Source: a virus
Strand: one strand, 5' to 3'
Virus record (IMG/VR): IMGVR_UViG_3300042477_000480
Location: 1 to 64,000 of that record
DNA: 64,000 nt
Shown here: piece by piece, positions 49,657-59,131 of the stretch
How the letters are laid out: the number at the start of each line of letters is the position of its first letter
How positions within the stretch are numbered: the stretch's first letter is position 1
The notes under the pieces: model-generated
What the model was told of the DNA's origin: nothing
Databases searched by the model: none
The model's input: only the letters and a program-made list of their open reading frames with translations
Made by a program: the position numbers and the translations under genes

Positions 49657-50432
49657 TACACAAGACTCCTGCCGGCAGTGTCGATAACAATTGTTCCGTT
49701 ATCCGGGTAAATGCGCAACACACTGTCGGCGACTTCTTGATTCGTTGCTGTGAACGTGAAATTACCGTAATCGTCTGGGCCGCAGCCGTTGATCGTTTTA
49801 AGGTAATTTGGCGCTGGAAAATTCGCCGTTTGTGGTTCGCAAAGCGCGCGTTTAAACAGCGGCACACCAACTATGTCGACGCGAATTGTGTTTACGTTTT
49901 CGCGGCGCAGAACAACGCCCTGATCGCCAATGAGCCAGATGTCGCCCGTCATTAGCTGCGCGGTAGCAGGTTGTATAGCTCTGACGCCCGGCTCTAGCGC
50001 CGGCCCAGCGACGCTAGCGACAAACTCTGTGGCGGCAACTGTAAATGTGTATGTGCCAACGGCCCACGAAGAAAACAGCGCAAGATTATCTTCTGTTGAT
50101 AATAAAACACCGGCCGGACGGCCGTAGCTGTCCTCTACTGCGAGTAACCCGTCGGTCGGCGGCTTGAGCGGGTCGTAGCTCGCAGATGCGCGATTTGTTG
50201 CGCCCGCGTCGCCAATCACTATCGTTACGCGCTGCGTTGCAACAACGATTGACGAAATGTACGGTCGTCGATTGGCGCCTATTGTAAATAGCGCCGCGTC
50301 AACAAACATATCAACGGGTATGACGACATTAGCGTCTGTGGCGCTACGGAGCGTAACAGCGTCAGCAAACGGGTAGCGTGACGCCGATTGCTCGTCGCGA
50401 AACTGCGGATATAAAATACGTTCGCCGGCCAT
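49656..50432 (-). CDS. Virion protein of the paralogous set
   Basis: 258 residues from ATG at 50432. RYPFADAV near the N-terminus and LKTINGCGPDDYGNFTF near the C-terminus link it to its neighbours. Beta-rich, no enzyme motif. Its start overlaps the next stop by one base. Confidence 0.65.
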   Translation of the reverse strand: MAGERILYPQFRDEQSASRYPFADAVTLRSATDANVVIPVDMFVDAALFTIGANRRPYISSIVVATQRVTIVIGDAGATNRASASYDPLKPPTDGLLAVEDSYGRPAGVLLSTEDNLALFSSWAVGTYTFTVAATEFVASVAGPALEPGVRAIQPATAQLMTGDIWLIGDQGVVLRRENVNTIRVDIVGVPLFKRALCEPQTANFPAPNYLKTINGCGPDDYGNFTFTATNQEVADSVLRIYPDNGTIVIDTAGRSLV

Positions 50433-52192
50433 TAGACCACCGTTAGCTTATTGAAAAATGTATACGATTGATTGGCGAACAAACCAACACCGCCAGTGAC
50501 TTCGCCCGGATTGGCGATAGATGTAAAACCGTCAGCGAGTTGAATCATTGTGTCATTTCGCATCTCGGCTAGCGAGAAATTCACTGTGAGCGCGCTACCG
50601 CTGAGATTTAAACCTGCTGACAACTGATACCACGCGTTAACGCCGACCGGGATTGGAATGCTTGTTTCTTCTGTGAACGTATCGTTTGTGTAGTGCAGCA
50701 CGCGCAGTTTTGCCCGCGTAACGTCGACGACTACAGCGACATATCGAGTCGTGACAATGTTTGTGGCGGTGTCTAATGTTTGGGTGTAGTTCAGCACGAG
50801 CCCGCCATTTCGGGCGACGCCGTTAGTGCCGACTTTTAACTGCGCTGTGACCGTGCGCCCAATTGCCCAGTCTGTCGCGCAGTTTTTTAGCAGTGCAATA
50901 TTGAGCCCGCCGATGCCTGTTGATACGTATGTTCCGTGCTCTGTAAATGGGCTTAAAATTGTTTCTGGATTAAATGTGCCGTCATTGCAGTTGTTGCACG
51001 GCGTGGGCGCTAACGTGTTTTGCCCAGAGAACAGCCCCGTCGCAGTTACGAAATAGTAGCCGGGCGGGCAGGCCAAAAAATCTACGCAAAGCGGTAGCGT
51101 TAAACACGGATAGTTGGCGTCTTCGAGCGTTTGGTCGACAATCTCGTCAATTATCTGTGTCGGGTCAGTCCAGCAGTATTCATCAATTACAATGTCGGTT
51201 TCTTCGTAGTTGTTGTTTTCCCAACGATAAATTTTGTTGTTGTCGTATGCGCGATATAGTTTGCCCGTCTCGCCGGCTACTGGAAACGCGCTTAAGCTGG
51301 CAAACGTTAAAACAGACTCGCCCGTTAAATCGCAGCAAAGATCGTTGTACTCTTGCGGCTTTTTTGGTTTGTTCGCTTCGCACACGGCGGCGAGACTTAC
51401 GTCTGTAACAATGTCTGCGCCGCCGCACGTTTCAAATGGGCGATATGAGAAATCTGCAAACGTAATGTCGATGTTGCCGTTACAGTCGGGCGACACGCCG
51501 TTGATTGTTTCAATTGGCGTCTTTGCGCACGTACCGCTTTCTGGCCGCTGCCCGCAAGGACCTAGAAAGCTTGCGAGCGGGTTATAGTCTGCAGAGATAT
51601 CTAAGCTTGATAGCCTAAATACTATCGCGGGGCTGTCAGGGTTACCGTCGCCGTCTGCGTCTATGACTTCGTACGTGGCGCTGACCGGCTCTGCGCCAAC
51701 TAGCCGTACAATGCCTTCAAGCGCTGACCCGACGCCTAGCTTGCCTATAGTCGGAATTGGCAGCGGGCGATATGCGCGCGCTGACCGCGGTTGCAGCAGC
51801 GTCTGTTTAGGCGTGGTATACCGGCCGGAAAAGTTGTCGGATACACCGGGCCCGAACACAACCCAACCGAATACGCCGGGAACAATGTCTTTAACGCTGT
51901 AGTGCACGTACGGCGTGACCGGCTTCATCACCGAGATTGCGCATATTGTCGTACCGGTGATGGCGTCAATGTCGTTTGCAACGCCGAATACTGCGGTGAC
52001 TAGTCCGGGCGAAACAGTTAGCCCCTGCACGTATAAATACTTACCCAGCGTGCTTGGGAACCTAATGTGGCAATCAACAAGAATGTCGTCGCGAATGAAC
52101 GCGCCCACGTCGTCTACACCGGTACTGATATCGTCCAGCGGGTAGCGCCGCGTCGACTGGAGGTTGTACCAATTTTGATTACGAATAGGCAT
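50432..52192 (-). CDS. Virion protein of the paralogous set with C-terminal beta-sandwich
   Basis: 586 residues from ATG at 52192. N-terminal NWYNLQSTRRYPL, then a central ETINGVSPDCNGNIDITF, and a Cys-rich stretch. The C-terminal 200 residues (from about 390) look like a concanavalin/LamG-type beta-sandwich (e.g. VRNGGLVLNYTQ), typical of sugar-binding tail proteins. It may bind the host surface. Confidence 0.65.
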   Translation of the reverse strand: MPIRNQNWYNLQSTRRYPLDDISTGVDDVGAFIRDDILVDCHIRFPSTLGKYLYVQGLTVSPGLVTAVFGVANDIDAITGTTICAISVMKPVTPYVHYSVKDIVPGVFGWVVFGPGVSDNFSGRYTTPKQTLLQPRSARAYRPLPIPTIGKLGVGSALEGIVRLVGAEPVSATYEVIDADGDGNPDSPAIVFRLSSLDISADYNPLASFLGPCGQRPESGTCAKTPIETINGVSPDCNGNIDITFADFSYRPFETCGGADIVTDVSLAAVCEANKPKKPQEYNDLCCDLTGESVLTFASLSAFPVAGETGKLYRAYDNNKIYRWENNNYEETDIVIDEYCWTDPTQIIDEIVDQTLEDANYPCLTLPLCVDFLACPPGYYFVTATGLFSGQNTLAPTPCNNCNDGTFNPETILSPFTEHGTYVSTGIGGLNIALLKNCATDWAIGRTVTAQLKVGTNGVARNGGLVLNYTQTLDTATNIVTTRYVAVVVDVTRAKLRVLHYTNDTFTEETSIPIPVGVNAWYQLSAGLNLSGSALTVNFSLAEMRNDTMIQLADGFTSIANPGEVTGGVGLFANQSYTFFNKLTVV

Positions 52193-52195
52193 GAT

Positions 52196-53872
52196 TTAGC
52201 ACGGCAGTGTTGTGCGGCCCTCGCTGTCGCAGTTGAGCGTGCGCGTAGCTTCGGCGATCGCCGGCGGCGGCGGAGAACCGTCGGCAAGATTTTGTCCGCA
52301 ATTCGGCAGTATCGGCAGTCCGCTGCTTAAATACGTTCCGGTTAATACGCCAGAAACTGCGTACGCACCGCGAGCTTTGATTGGCGTCGGCGGCGAGGTC
52401 GCATTGTCCAGTTGCGTAAATTTTACCCGAAAGCGCACATATGCTGAATCGCCAGCTTTTAATTGTGGCAGCGGCGCTGAATAACGTGTGCCGTTGTTGC
52501 TCACGGCAATACCCACAGCGGCGCCGTTTACACCGGGCGCGAAAATTTCGGTGTAGCCGCACTCTAACGTTGGCGTTACGGCGGTACCACTGGTGCCGCT
52601 GATACTCAGATCTACTGTTAGCTGCGTTGGCGGCACGCACGTTTCGCACGGATTGCACAGCATCATTACGATGTCCATAAACGGGCACCGTTGCGGCACC
52701 ATCAAAAGCCGTAACGGCTTTTGGACGCTACAGGACCGCTGATCGAGCCATCGCGCAATATTGTTTTCGTGCTCTGTGCGGACGCGCTCAGCGCGGCGCC
52801 CAATGAGTCGATATTGATTGCTGGTTTCGTTTAGATACTTTGCTGTATCGACATAATCTTCGCACGCGCAGCACGGCTGACAATCCGCGCCGATTTGTTG
52901 TTGCGCCGTAGCTGACGGGTTTGTCGCGTATTCAAGCTCCTCACCGTCGACCTGATTTTCCATTGTTACGTAAGAGAAGATCGTGTCGTCTGTGATTACA
53001 AACTCTGTCGCCTCTGTGAGCAGTTTCGGGTAGAGCAGCACACTAGACACAGGGCGTCGCGCCCACAGGCAGTCTGCGCCACCGAGCAAGAAATCGCCGT
53101 TGTTGGCCGTGACGCCATTTATTTTTGATATGACGGGTAGCGTGGTGCCGCAGTTGCCGTATTTACCTCGTCCGCTACCTGCCACAGCGCTAAACGTTGT
53201 AGTCGTTACATTACGGAAATTTGTAACTGTTTGCGGGCCGGCGCTGATCTCGGTATTGAATCCGTTGGTAAAGACTACGTTGTTTCGGTAACGCGAGCTA
53301 AGCGCGCCGCCGTTGTTCACCCGCAGCGACAGCAGCCGCCGCGGCATTTTATACACCGCGCGCTCGTCTAGCCGCGCATTTAACGGGGCAAGATATTTGT
53401 TGTAGTTCCGCGGCGTGTCCTCGTCGCTAAGCTCGTTGTCGTCGTCTGGCCATGTTGTATATGCCACCAACCGGCACACTGCGCGTGCTGTTTTCCACTC
53501 GTAAATCTTGTAATCGTCGCTCCAGTTTTGGACGAAAAAAGTTGCGTCCGCGGTATTCGTATTTAAGATGACGCGGTCTGTGGCGTCGACGATTACGATA
53601 TCGGCAGCGTGTACATTTGCGGGAAACGAGCTGATTGGGGGATTGTCTACGCAGCCTACGCCGTACAGATACTTGATGCGCAGCGGATGCACAGCGGCCG
53701 GAATAGTCTCCGAATACTCGCCGTCATCGTCGTAGCTGAGATAGAAATCCGCCAGCAGATATTTGATATCCGCGGACGGCGCCACAAGCGGAAAATTCAA
53801 ACCGCTTTGAGGCTGCACGACGCCGATTCCGGCGCGACCGTTTTTTGATAGCGTAAAGTCGGGGCAAGTCAT
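52196..53872 (-). CDS. Virion protein of the paralogous set
   Basis: 558 residues from ATG at 53872. Beta-rich; contains SKINGVTANNGDFLLGGADC at mid-length, matching the ING block of its neighbours, then CQPCCACEDYVDTA and a Cys-rich part, and a C-terminal beta region. Function unknown; a fibre or baseplate role is likely. Confidence 0.65.
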   Translation of the reverse strand: MTCPDFTLSKNGRAGIGVVQPQSGLNFPLVAPSADIKYLLADFYLSYDDDGEYSETIPAAVHPLRIKYLYGVGCVDNPPISSFPANVHAADIVIVDATDRVILNTNTADATFFVQNWSDDYKIYEWKTARAVCRLVAYTTWPDDDNELSDEDTPRNYNKYLAPLNARLDERAVYKMPRRLLSLRVNNGGALSSRYRNNVVFTNGFNTEISAGPQTVTNFRNVTTTTFSAVAGSGRGKYGNCGTTLPVISKINGVTANNGDFLLGGADCLWARRPVSSVLLYPKLLTEATEFVITDDTIFSYVTMENQVDGEELEYATNPSATAQQQIGADCQPCCACEDYVDTAKYLNETSNQYRLIGRRAERVRTEHENNIARWLDQRSCSVQKPLRLLMVPQRCPFMDIVMMLCNPCETCVPPTQLTVDLSISGTSGTAVTPTLECGYTEIFAPGVNGAAVGIAVSNNGTRYSAPLPQLKAGDSAYVRFRVKFTQLDNATSPPTPIKARGAYAVSGVLTGTYLSSGLPILPNCGQNLADGSPPPPAIAEATRTLNCDSEGRTTLPC

Positions 53873-53875
53873 TGG

Positions 53876-54826
53876 TCACCCCGATGTTGTGCAGCCTGAG
53901 TCGCCGAGCCGGCTGCCCAGCACAACGAGACTCATTTGCGTTACTTCTGATCCGAGTCGCGTGACAAAGTTTTGCAACGTTGTAACGCCGTCGCCGAACC
54001 GATTGAGCTGGTCGATAATAGCGTCCAACTCCGTGCAACCGCAGCAGGGCTGTGCGCACGTGTCAGCGATCTTGAGCCCGTTCGGTATCGGCGTAATTGT
54101 TACGCAATCGTCTTGCGACAGTACAAAATTGCCGTCGCTGGTGCACACGCCGTTAATGCAGCGAATGCACTCTCCGGTGTCAGGCACGTCGCAGTAGCAA
54201 TCTTCGTTCAGGTTTAGCCCGGAGATCGCGTCAAATCGGATATGTGTTTCGCCGGCTACTGTCGCTGCGGTAATTCTGATGTTATTTCCAGCCACAAGCG
54301 TGACGTCGCCGTAAATCGCGTCGCTGTACTCTGTGTTGTTAAAAATACGCAGGCGCGATACGCCGCGGATCATTGGTCGGATAGCGTCTGGCTCCAGCGC
54401 TGTCCCGGCGTAATCAAACGTGTATAGCCCGGGCGCAATCTGATCGATTTCGTCAAGATTGCCGAGCGCGACGTGCCCGACGCAATCGTCAAAGTCGCCG
54501 ATGCCGCCCAGCGCGTACGAGCGGTTAGCTTGATAGTTGCTGCGGACAATATTTGCCGCGGCGACGTCTACGCTAGATGTTCCGTTGTAATAGCCAACGG
54601 TGATGTTAAAACCAGTCGGGGCTATCAGTACACTACTGATAAAAAAATTGCTGGGAGCGAATGATAACCCCGAGTGAATTGGTAAATACAAAGCAACAAT
54701 AAAACTATCCGGCAGCCGTATAGCTCCGGTAGCTTCAGTGCTTTTCTTTGTGGCCCGTTCTGTCAGCGGATAGGAGCGCTGCGAATTGTGGTTGAGCCAC
54801 TGTAGGTTCCAGTTTCCAATAGGCAT
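53876..54826 (-). CDS. Virion protein of the paralogous set
   Basis: 316 residues from ATG at 54826. N-terminal NWNLQWLNHNSQRSYPL, then mid RCINGVCTSDGNFVLSQDDC, then CCGCTELDAIID near the end. The RSYPL signature and ING block tie it to the genes at 50432 and 52196. No enzyme motif is seen. Confidence 0.65.
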   Translation of the reverse strand: MPIGNWNLQWLNHNSQRSYPLTERATKKSTEATGAIRLPDSFIVALYLPIHSGLSFAPSNFFISSVLIAPTGFNITVGYYNGTSSVDVAAANIVRSNYQANRSYALGGIGDFDDCVGHVALGNLDEIDQIAPGLYTFDYAGTALEPDAIRPMIRGVSRLRIFNNTEYSDAIYGDVTLVAGNNIRITAATVAGETHIRFDAISGLNLNEDCYCDVPDTGECIRCINGVCTSDGNFVLSQDDCVTITPIPNGLKIADTCAQPCCGCTELDAIIDQLNRFGDGVTTLQNFVTRLGSEVTQMSLVVLGSRLGDSGCTTSG

Positions 54827-54843
54827 GGCGGCTCACACAGTGC

Positions 54844-56742
54844 TTAAGTTGTGCTGTAAACAATTCCAGTAATCCTCAGTACGCCGACCTCTCCGTATAC
54901 GTCCGCAGGATTTTCATCGCGGCCTATTGTAAACAGCACCGTATCGCCTTGGCTGACTCCAAACGGCGCGCTTTCTCGCTGGATGACTTTGTCCATCAGC
55001 AGCGAGATTGCCGGCAGCGGCGCGATTGGTGTATCAGCTGAAATTAAACCAATACCCGTGTTATTAGTCAGCGCTGGCGCGGGCAGTACGCGGTAAGACA
55101 TGTACAGCGACGGCAATAACGCCGCCTGCTGCGCCGAGCCGCCGCGCCCGAAATACTGAACGCGAACTTTCATGTTCAAATTGTCGCCGATGTTTTGCCC
55201 CGGCACATTGAAACGCACGCGCAACAGAGACGCCTGCCCGTACGGAAAACCGATGTACGGAATATCCATGTATAAGCGCTCTACGGTGTCGCTAAGCCTG
55301 ATAATCTGCGGCGACAACTCGCGCTCGACTAATTGATCTGTATAGTCGATCTGCAACACGCCTTGCTGCAGCATGATCGTATTAGTCGTGCTCAGCTCTA
55401 ACGCTTCTTTTTCAGCTGTAGTCAGCGCGCGTTCTTGTACGCCCTTGATGCTGATCTGATTCGATACCGTGAACGCGCCTTCGGCAACCCAGCCGCGTTT
55501 TAATTTCTTACCGGCTACAATTTGTTTGACTGCCTGACCGCCCAGCGCCTCGCCGGCGGCGTATTGCATATTGAGGTCAAGCCGAAGATCGCCTGTTGTG
55601 GCCGGCGCGCCTGCGCAGTTTGTGACCACAATCGGGCTTTCGTCGATATCCGGCTCGATGCTGGTTACGACATTTCTGTCGTTGCCCAGTAACATCCGTA
55701 AAAACACGACAGACAGCCGCATTGTTTCTTCACGCGGGCACTCTTCAACACCCGGCGTAACTGGCGTCTCTGCGACAGTTGTATCTAACGTCGCCGGCCA
55801 CGGAACATCGCCGTAGCAGTTGCTCATCCACCAGATGCCATTTGTGTCGCATACGACGAGACCTTGCGCGCCTAGCGGAACTTCCGTGGCGCCTACATGG
55901 TTTTCGCCTTTGTCCCAGAGAACCGCCACCGACTGAATGGGTAGCGGCGGCCATACGTTAGATAGCGCCGGATGCGCGTTTAAGTTGTAACCGAACAACG
56001 CGCCAGCCGGCGCCTTGTTATTAAAAACGCTGTGCGACACCGGCAACCAACCGGGCGTAGTAGCGCTTGTATCGCTTTCACTTTCTTCGTTGACTGTTAT
56101 TACGTGCTCATCGCCGGTGTTTGGCGGCTCGTGCGGGCCGGCGGGGCGACAAACCAAATCGAACCGGTAGTGCGTGTGTTCGTCGATAAAGTCGCGCACG
56201 TGCGGCATGACAACAACGCGCGGCACAGTAGAGCACGCATCTTTTGGGCCGAGTACTTGGCAAACAAATACCGACACCGCGGGGCGCTGCTTCACCAGTT
56301 TGCCGCATGTTGTGCCGGACAAGTAATAGCGCCCGGGAGCGATCGGGCCTGTGATCGCGTTTTGTAGCTCCGGCATGTCCACGACGCCGTGCAGCACAAC
56401 GTCAGCCAGCGTTTCGCCTTTTTTGCGCAAACACATACCGACGCAATCAGACGACGGAAGCACGACGAGTGTTTGCGACGTCGCGTCTGTTTCTACAGCT
56501 GCTTGCGCGCGCTCATAGCGTTTCTCTGTCGAGTTCCAGTAAACCGGATGCCCCGCAAGCACGTCAGGCGCTACGGTGGCGTCAGTGTCGAAAATAGCTT
56601 GTCCGAGCGCAGCGGCGTCAAGCCGGTCGCGAAGGTAGTCGGTACGGTTTTCAAGCGTGCGGTCGGGGCGCGATACAACGCCAGCCTGCACCGGCTCGCC
56701 CGGCGTTACGTGTTTAATATTATGTAGCCAGTTACCGGACAT
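54844..56742 (-). CDS. Large virion protein
   Basis: 632 residues from ATG at 56742. Beta-rich with many Val/Thr; a charged linker at about residues 205-230, then a C-terminal block with VRVQYFGRGGSAQQ. It lies between the paralogous fibre set and the 209-residue protein. No domain is recognised; position and size suggest a tail or fibre component. Confidence 0.6.
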   Translation of the reverse strand: MSGNWLHNIKHVTPGEPVQAGVVSRPDRTLENRTDYLRDRLDAAALGQAIFDTDATVAPDVLAGHPVYWNSTEKRYERAQAAVETDATSQTLVVLPSSDCVGMCLRKKGETLADVVLHGVVDMPELQNAITGPIAPGRYYLSGTTCGKLVKQRPAVSVFVCQVLGPKDACSTVPRVVVMPHVRDFIDEHTHYRFDLVCRPAGPHEPPNTGDEHVITVNEESESDTSATTPGWLPVSHSVFNNKAPAGALFGYNLNAHPALSNVWPPLPIQSVAVLWDKGENHVGATEVPLGAQGLVVCDTNGIWWMSNCYGDVPWPATLDTTVAETPVTPGVEECPREETMRLSVVFLRMLLGNDRNVVTSIEPDIDESPIVVTNCAGAPATTGDLRLDLNMQYAAGEALGGQAVKQIVAGKKLKRGWVAEGAFTVSNQISIKGVQERALTTAEKEALELSTTNTIMLQQGVLQIDYTDQLVERELSPQIIRLSDTVERLYMDIPYIGFPYGQASLLRVRFNVPGQNIGDNLNMKVRVQYFGRGGSAQQAALLPSLYMSYRVLPAPALTNNTGIGLISADTPIAPLPAISLLMDKVIQRESAPFGVSQGDTVLFTIGRDENPADVYGEVGVLRITGIVYSTT

Positions 56743-56769
56743 CCTGTCCTCCGGCGGTTAAATGCGTGT

Positions 56770-57399
56770 TTACAGAAACGCGATATCCCAAGTGATACCG
56801 ATTTGCGACGACGGTTCTTTTGTGACCTGATTCGCGCCGCTGAATTGTGTGCGGGCAAAAATAACGTCCTTTGTGCGGTCACTAAAGTCCGGCGTTGCGA
56901 CAAGGCACGCGGCGTAAACCTTGCTACTTGTGCCGAACGCCCGAGACGATTCCGGATACACGGCGTTCGCGCCCGCCGTCTGCGCAAAGAATGTCAACTG
57001 GTTACCGGACTGATTGACCGGTAAGTTGCCGTCATACCCGCTCGATACGCTCAACGCCGGCTCAAGGCTCAGCGGCACGCGCAGATAGTTTTTCGTCGTC
57101 GACGACGACAAGCCGTTGTAATAATCGATTCCGATATCGCGATTAAACGCTGGCGTAGAAATAACGCTAGCAGTATTTGCTAGATTTTCGTACTCGATGT
57201 ACATCGCTGAGATATGGTAATCGGCACGGTCGGCTTGCCGCCTGTAGCCGATTTGTTTTGCCGCAATGTAACCCCACGTGTACTGGATCTGATTTGGCTG
57301 CGAAAAAACCGGGAGTTTAAGTCCGGTCCGGTCGTCGACGCGCCACACCGCGACATGACCTTTGACGCCAAATACTGAATTGATAGTGTCTGCAGCCAT
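56770..57399 (-). CDS. Virion protein (possible tail-tube-like), unassigned
   Basis: 209 residues from ATG at 57399 with AAGGA upstream. It is beta-rich, with WRVDDRTGLK..F and a DYYNGLSSSTTKNYLRVPLS stretch. Size and location, next to baseplate genes, would suit a tail or baseplate component, but no family is certain. Confidence 0.5.
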   Translation of the reverse strand: MAADTINSVFGVKGHVAVWRVDDRTGLKLPVFSQPNQIQYTWGYIAAKQIGYRRQADRADYHISAMYIEYENLANTASVISTPAFNRDIGIDYYNGLSSSTTKNYLRVPLSLEPALSVSSGYDGNLPVNQSGNQLTFFAQTAGANAVYPESSRAFGTSSKVYAACLVATPDFSDRTKDVIFARTQFSGANQVTKEPSSQIGITWDIAFL

Positions 57400-57408
57400 A
57401 GTAAATCC

Positions 57409-59130
57409 TTATTGGCATGTGCCAGATATTAGTCTGGCCGTAGCGCCCAAATCGACCACATTTTGGGGTGTTGTAAGGGTATCTGTTACCGGTGTCATAC
57501 CGCGGAAGTACGTAACTGTTTCGTTAAGTTGGCTTTCGGCGTTTACCACGTCTTTATCGGCATCCAGCTCGAAAATTACGAGCATAGCCGTTTGCGGCGG
57601 TAAAAGTTGGCGCAGATGCCTTATATTGTACAGCCCGAGTCTATTTTGCCCCAACGCCGAAACTAAAATTCGCACTGTAAACACGTTGTTACGCAGCACG
57701 TTTTCAACGAGAAAACGCAGCGGATTTATTGTTGTCGGTAAATGTTGCGCCGTTGGCTCGCCCTCTGGATTTACGCGCCGGTCCAGTAAGTGCGCAAGCG
57801 TACCTTTCCGCCGAGTGGGGTGGCACGGATCTGTCGGACTTTGCGCCGCGGCAATGCCCCGCGCGTGAATTTCGTCGAAAAAGTATTCGACGTCTGCTGG
57901 ATGTCCGCCGACGCGAAATTTAATGTATGTGTAATCGCTGGGGTGCGCAGAGTCTATCTCCAGCGGCACGATACGATTTTCGAAGACAAGATCAGAGTAG
58001 AAGCAGGCTGCGATAAAACTGTTATCCAGCGCTAGCGCCGTAATAGGTCGGCGTGTCGGGCATGTTTCCGCGTTTGGATCTAGAATAATGTCGTCATTGT
58101 TTTCTGTTGTGACTGCCTCCCACGTATGCGTTATCAGCGTGTCATTAGGCGCCGGACAACACACAAGGTCATTTGCGCTGTTGTTTGGGATGTAGGCGTT
58201 GCCGATAAAAAACTCTGTGATTTCGATGGCGGTTACAAGTGGTGTTCCCGCCACAATGTGCTGCTCTGGCGCCACACTCGCTACAGCGTTTTCTGGAAAG
58301 CGGTAGACATTTTTATCGGTCACGATAAGCAGCCCCGCGGCGTCGTGCGTGACGACTTCTACTGTTTCTTGCGGTTCAAGACTAACTGGCAGTCCGCAAA
58401 TGGCAGCTAAAGCGGTGTCAATGATAGCGGCTGTTGCGCCACCCTCGACGAGCCCGCTGATGATTGCGTTGGTAAGATCTTTGTAGCCCTGACTTGTTTG
58501 TAGCCGCAGACCAACGGTATACGCGAACTGTTCAAATACAAAGTCATAGTCGAACTGTCCGCGAAACCCCCACAGCGTTATTTCTTCGTCAGGGGCGGCT
58601 GCGTCAGTTACCGGTCGCTTTAAAAACGCGGCGTTATCGAACGGATTTGTTCGAAATATGATGGCGCGTCTTTCTAGATCGATTGTGAAATCAACATTTT
58701 TAACCAGCACGGCAGTCGGGAACGTAATTCGGTTAAACAACTGCTGCACGTTTACCAGCTTGTCGGGCAGCGGAAACGAAAACAATTCCGTGTTTTCTGG
58801 CACATCAAAAAATAGCTTTCCATCAAATGCAGCTGTAGTGCGGTCGAATAACGCAAGCGACGTGCGCGACGAATTTTGCGCTGAGCGGCGCAGCACGATC
58901 GGCGTGATGTATTCGGTGTGGAAAAGCGGCGTGTCGTATCGGCTGGTAGCGGCGACAACTTCGAGCAGGTTTAGATATGTTTGATTAGCTACTAAAGCTG
59001 TACCAGTTGCATACGATTCAATTTGATCTGACGCTTCGTAGATGCGTGACCAAAAGCTGCCGAGCGCCGCAATTAAATTGCGGCTACGGTCGAAGTCGGA
59101 CCCGGGATATGTAAATGTGCGCTTGTGCAT
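57409..59130 (-). CDS. Tail/baseplate protein upstream of the gpJ-like gene
   Basis: 573 residues from ATG at 59130. Beta-rich with a helix at the N-terminus and a Cys-rich central block. It directly follows the baseplate J-like gene, the position of gpI-like or other tail fibre base proteins in many myoviruses. No motif confirms this. Confidence 0.55.
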   Translation of the reverse strand: MHKRTFTYPGSDFDRSRNLIAALGSFWSRIYEASDQIESYATGTALVANQTYLNLLEVVAATSRYDTPLFHTEYITPIVLRRSAQNSSRTSLALFDRTTAAFDGKLFFDVPENTELFSFPLPDKLVNVQQLFNRITFPTAVLVKNVDFTIDLERRAIIFRTNPFDNAAFLKRPVTDAAAPDEEITLWGFRGQFDYDFVFEQFAYTVGLRLQTSQGYKDLTNAIISGLVEGGATAAIIDTALAAICGLPVSLEPQETVEVVTHDAAGLLIVTDKNVYRFPENAVASVAPEQHIVAGTPLVTAIEITEFFIGNAYIPNNSANDLVCCPAPNDTLITHTWEAVTTENNDDIILDPNAETCPTRRPITALALDNSFIAACFYSDLVFENRIVPLEIDSAHPSDYTYIKFRVGGHPADVEYFFDEIHARGIAAAQSPTDPCHPTRRKGTLAHLLDRRVNPEGEPTAQHLPTTINPLRFLVENVLRNNVFTVRILVSALGQNRLGLYNIRHLRQLLPPQTAMLVIFELDADKDVVNAESQLNETVTYFRGMTPVTDTLTTPQNVVDLGATARLISGTCQ

Positions 59131-59131
59131 G

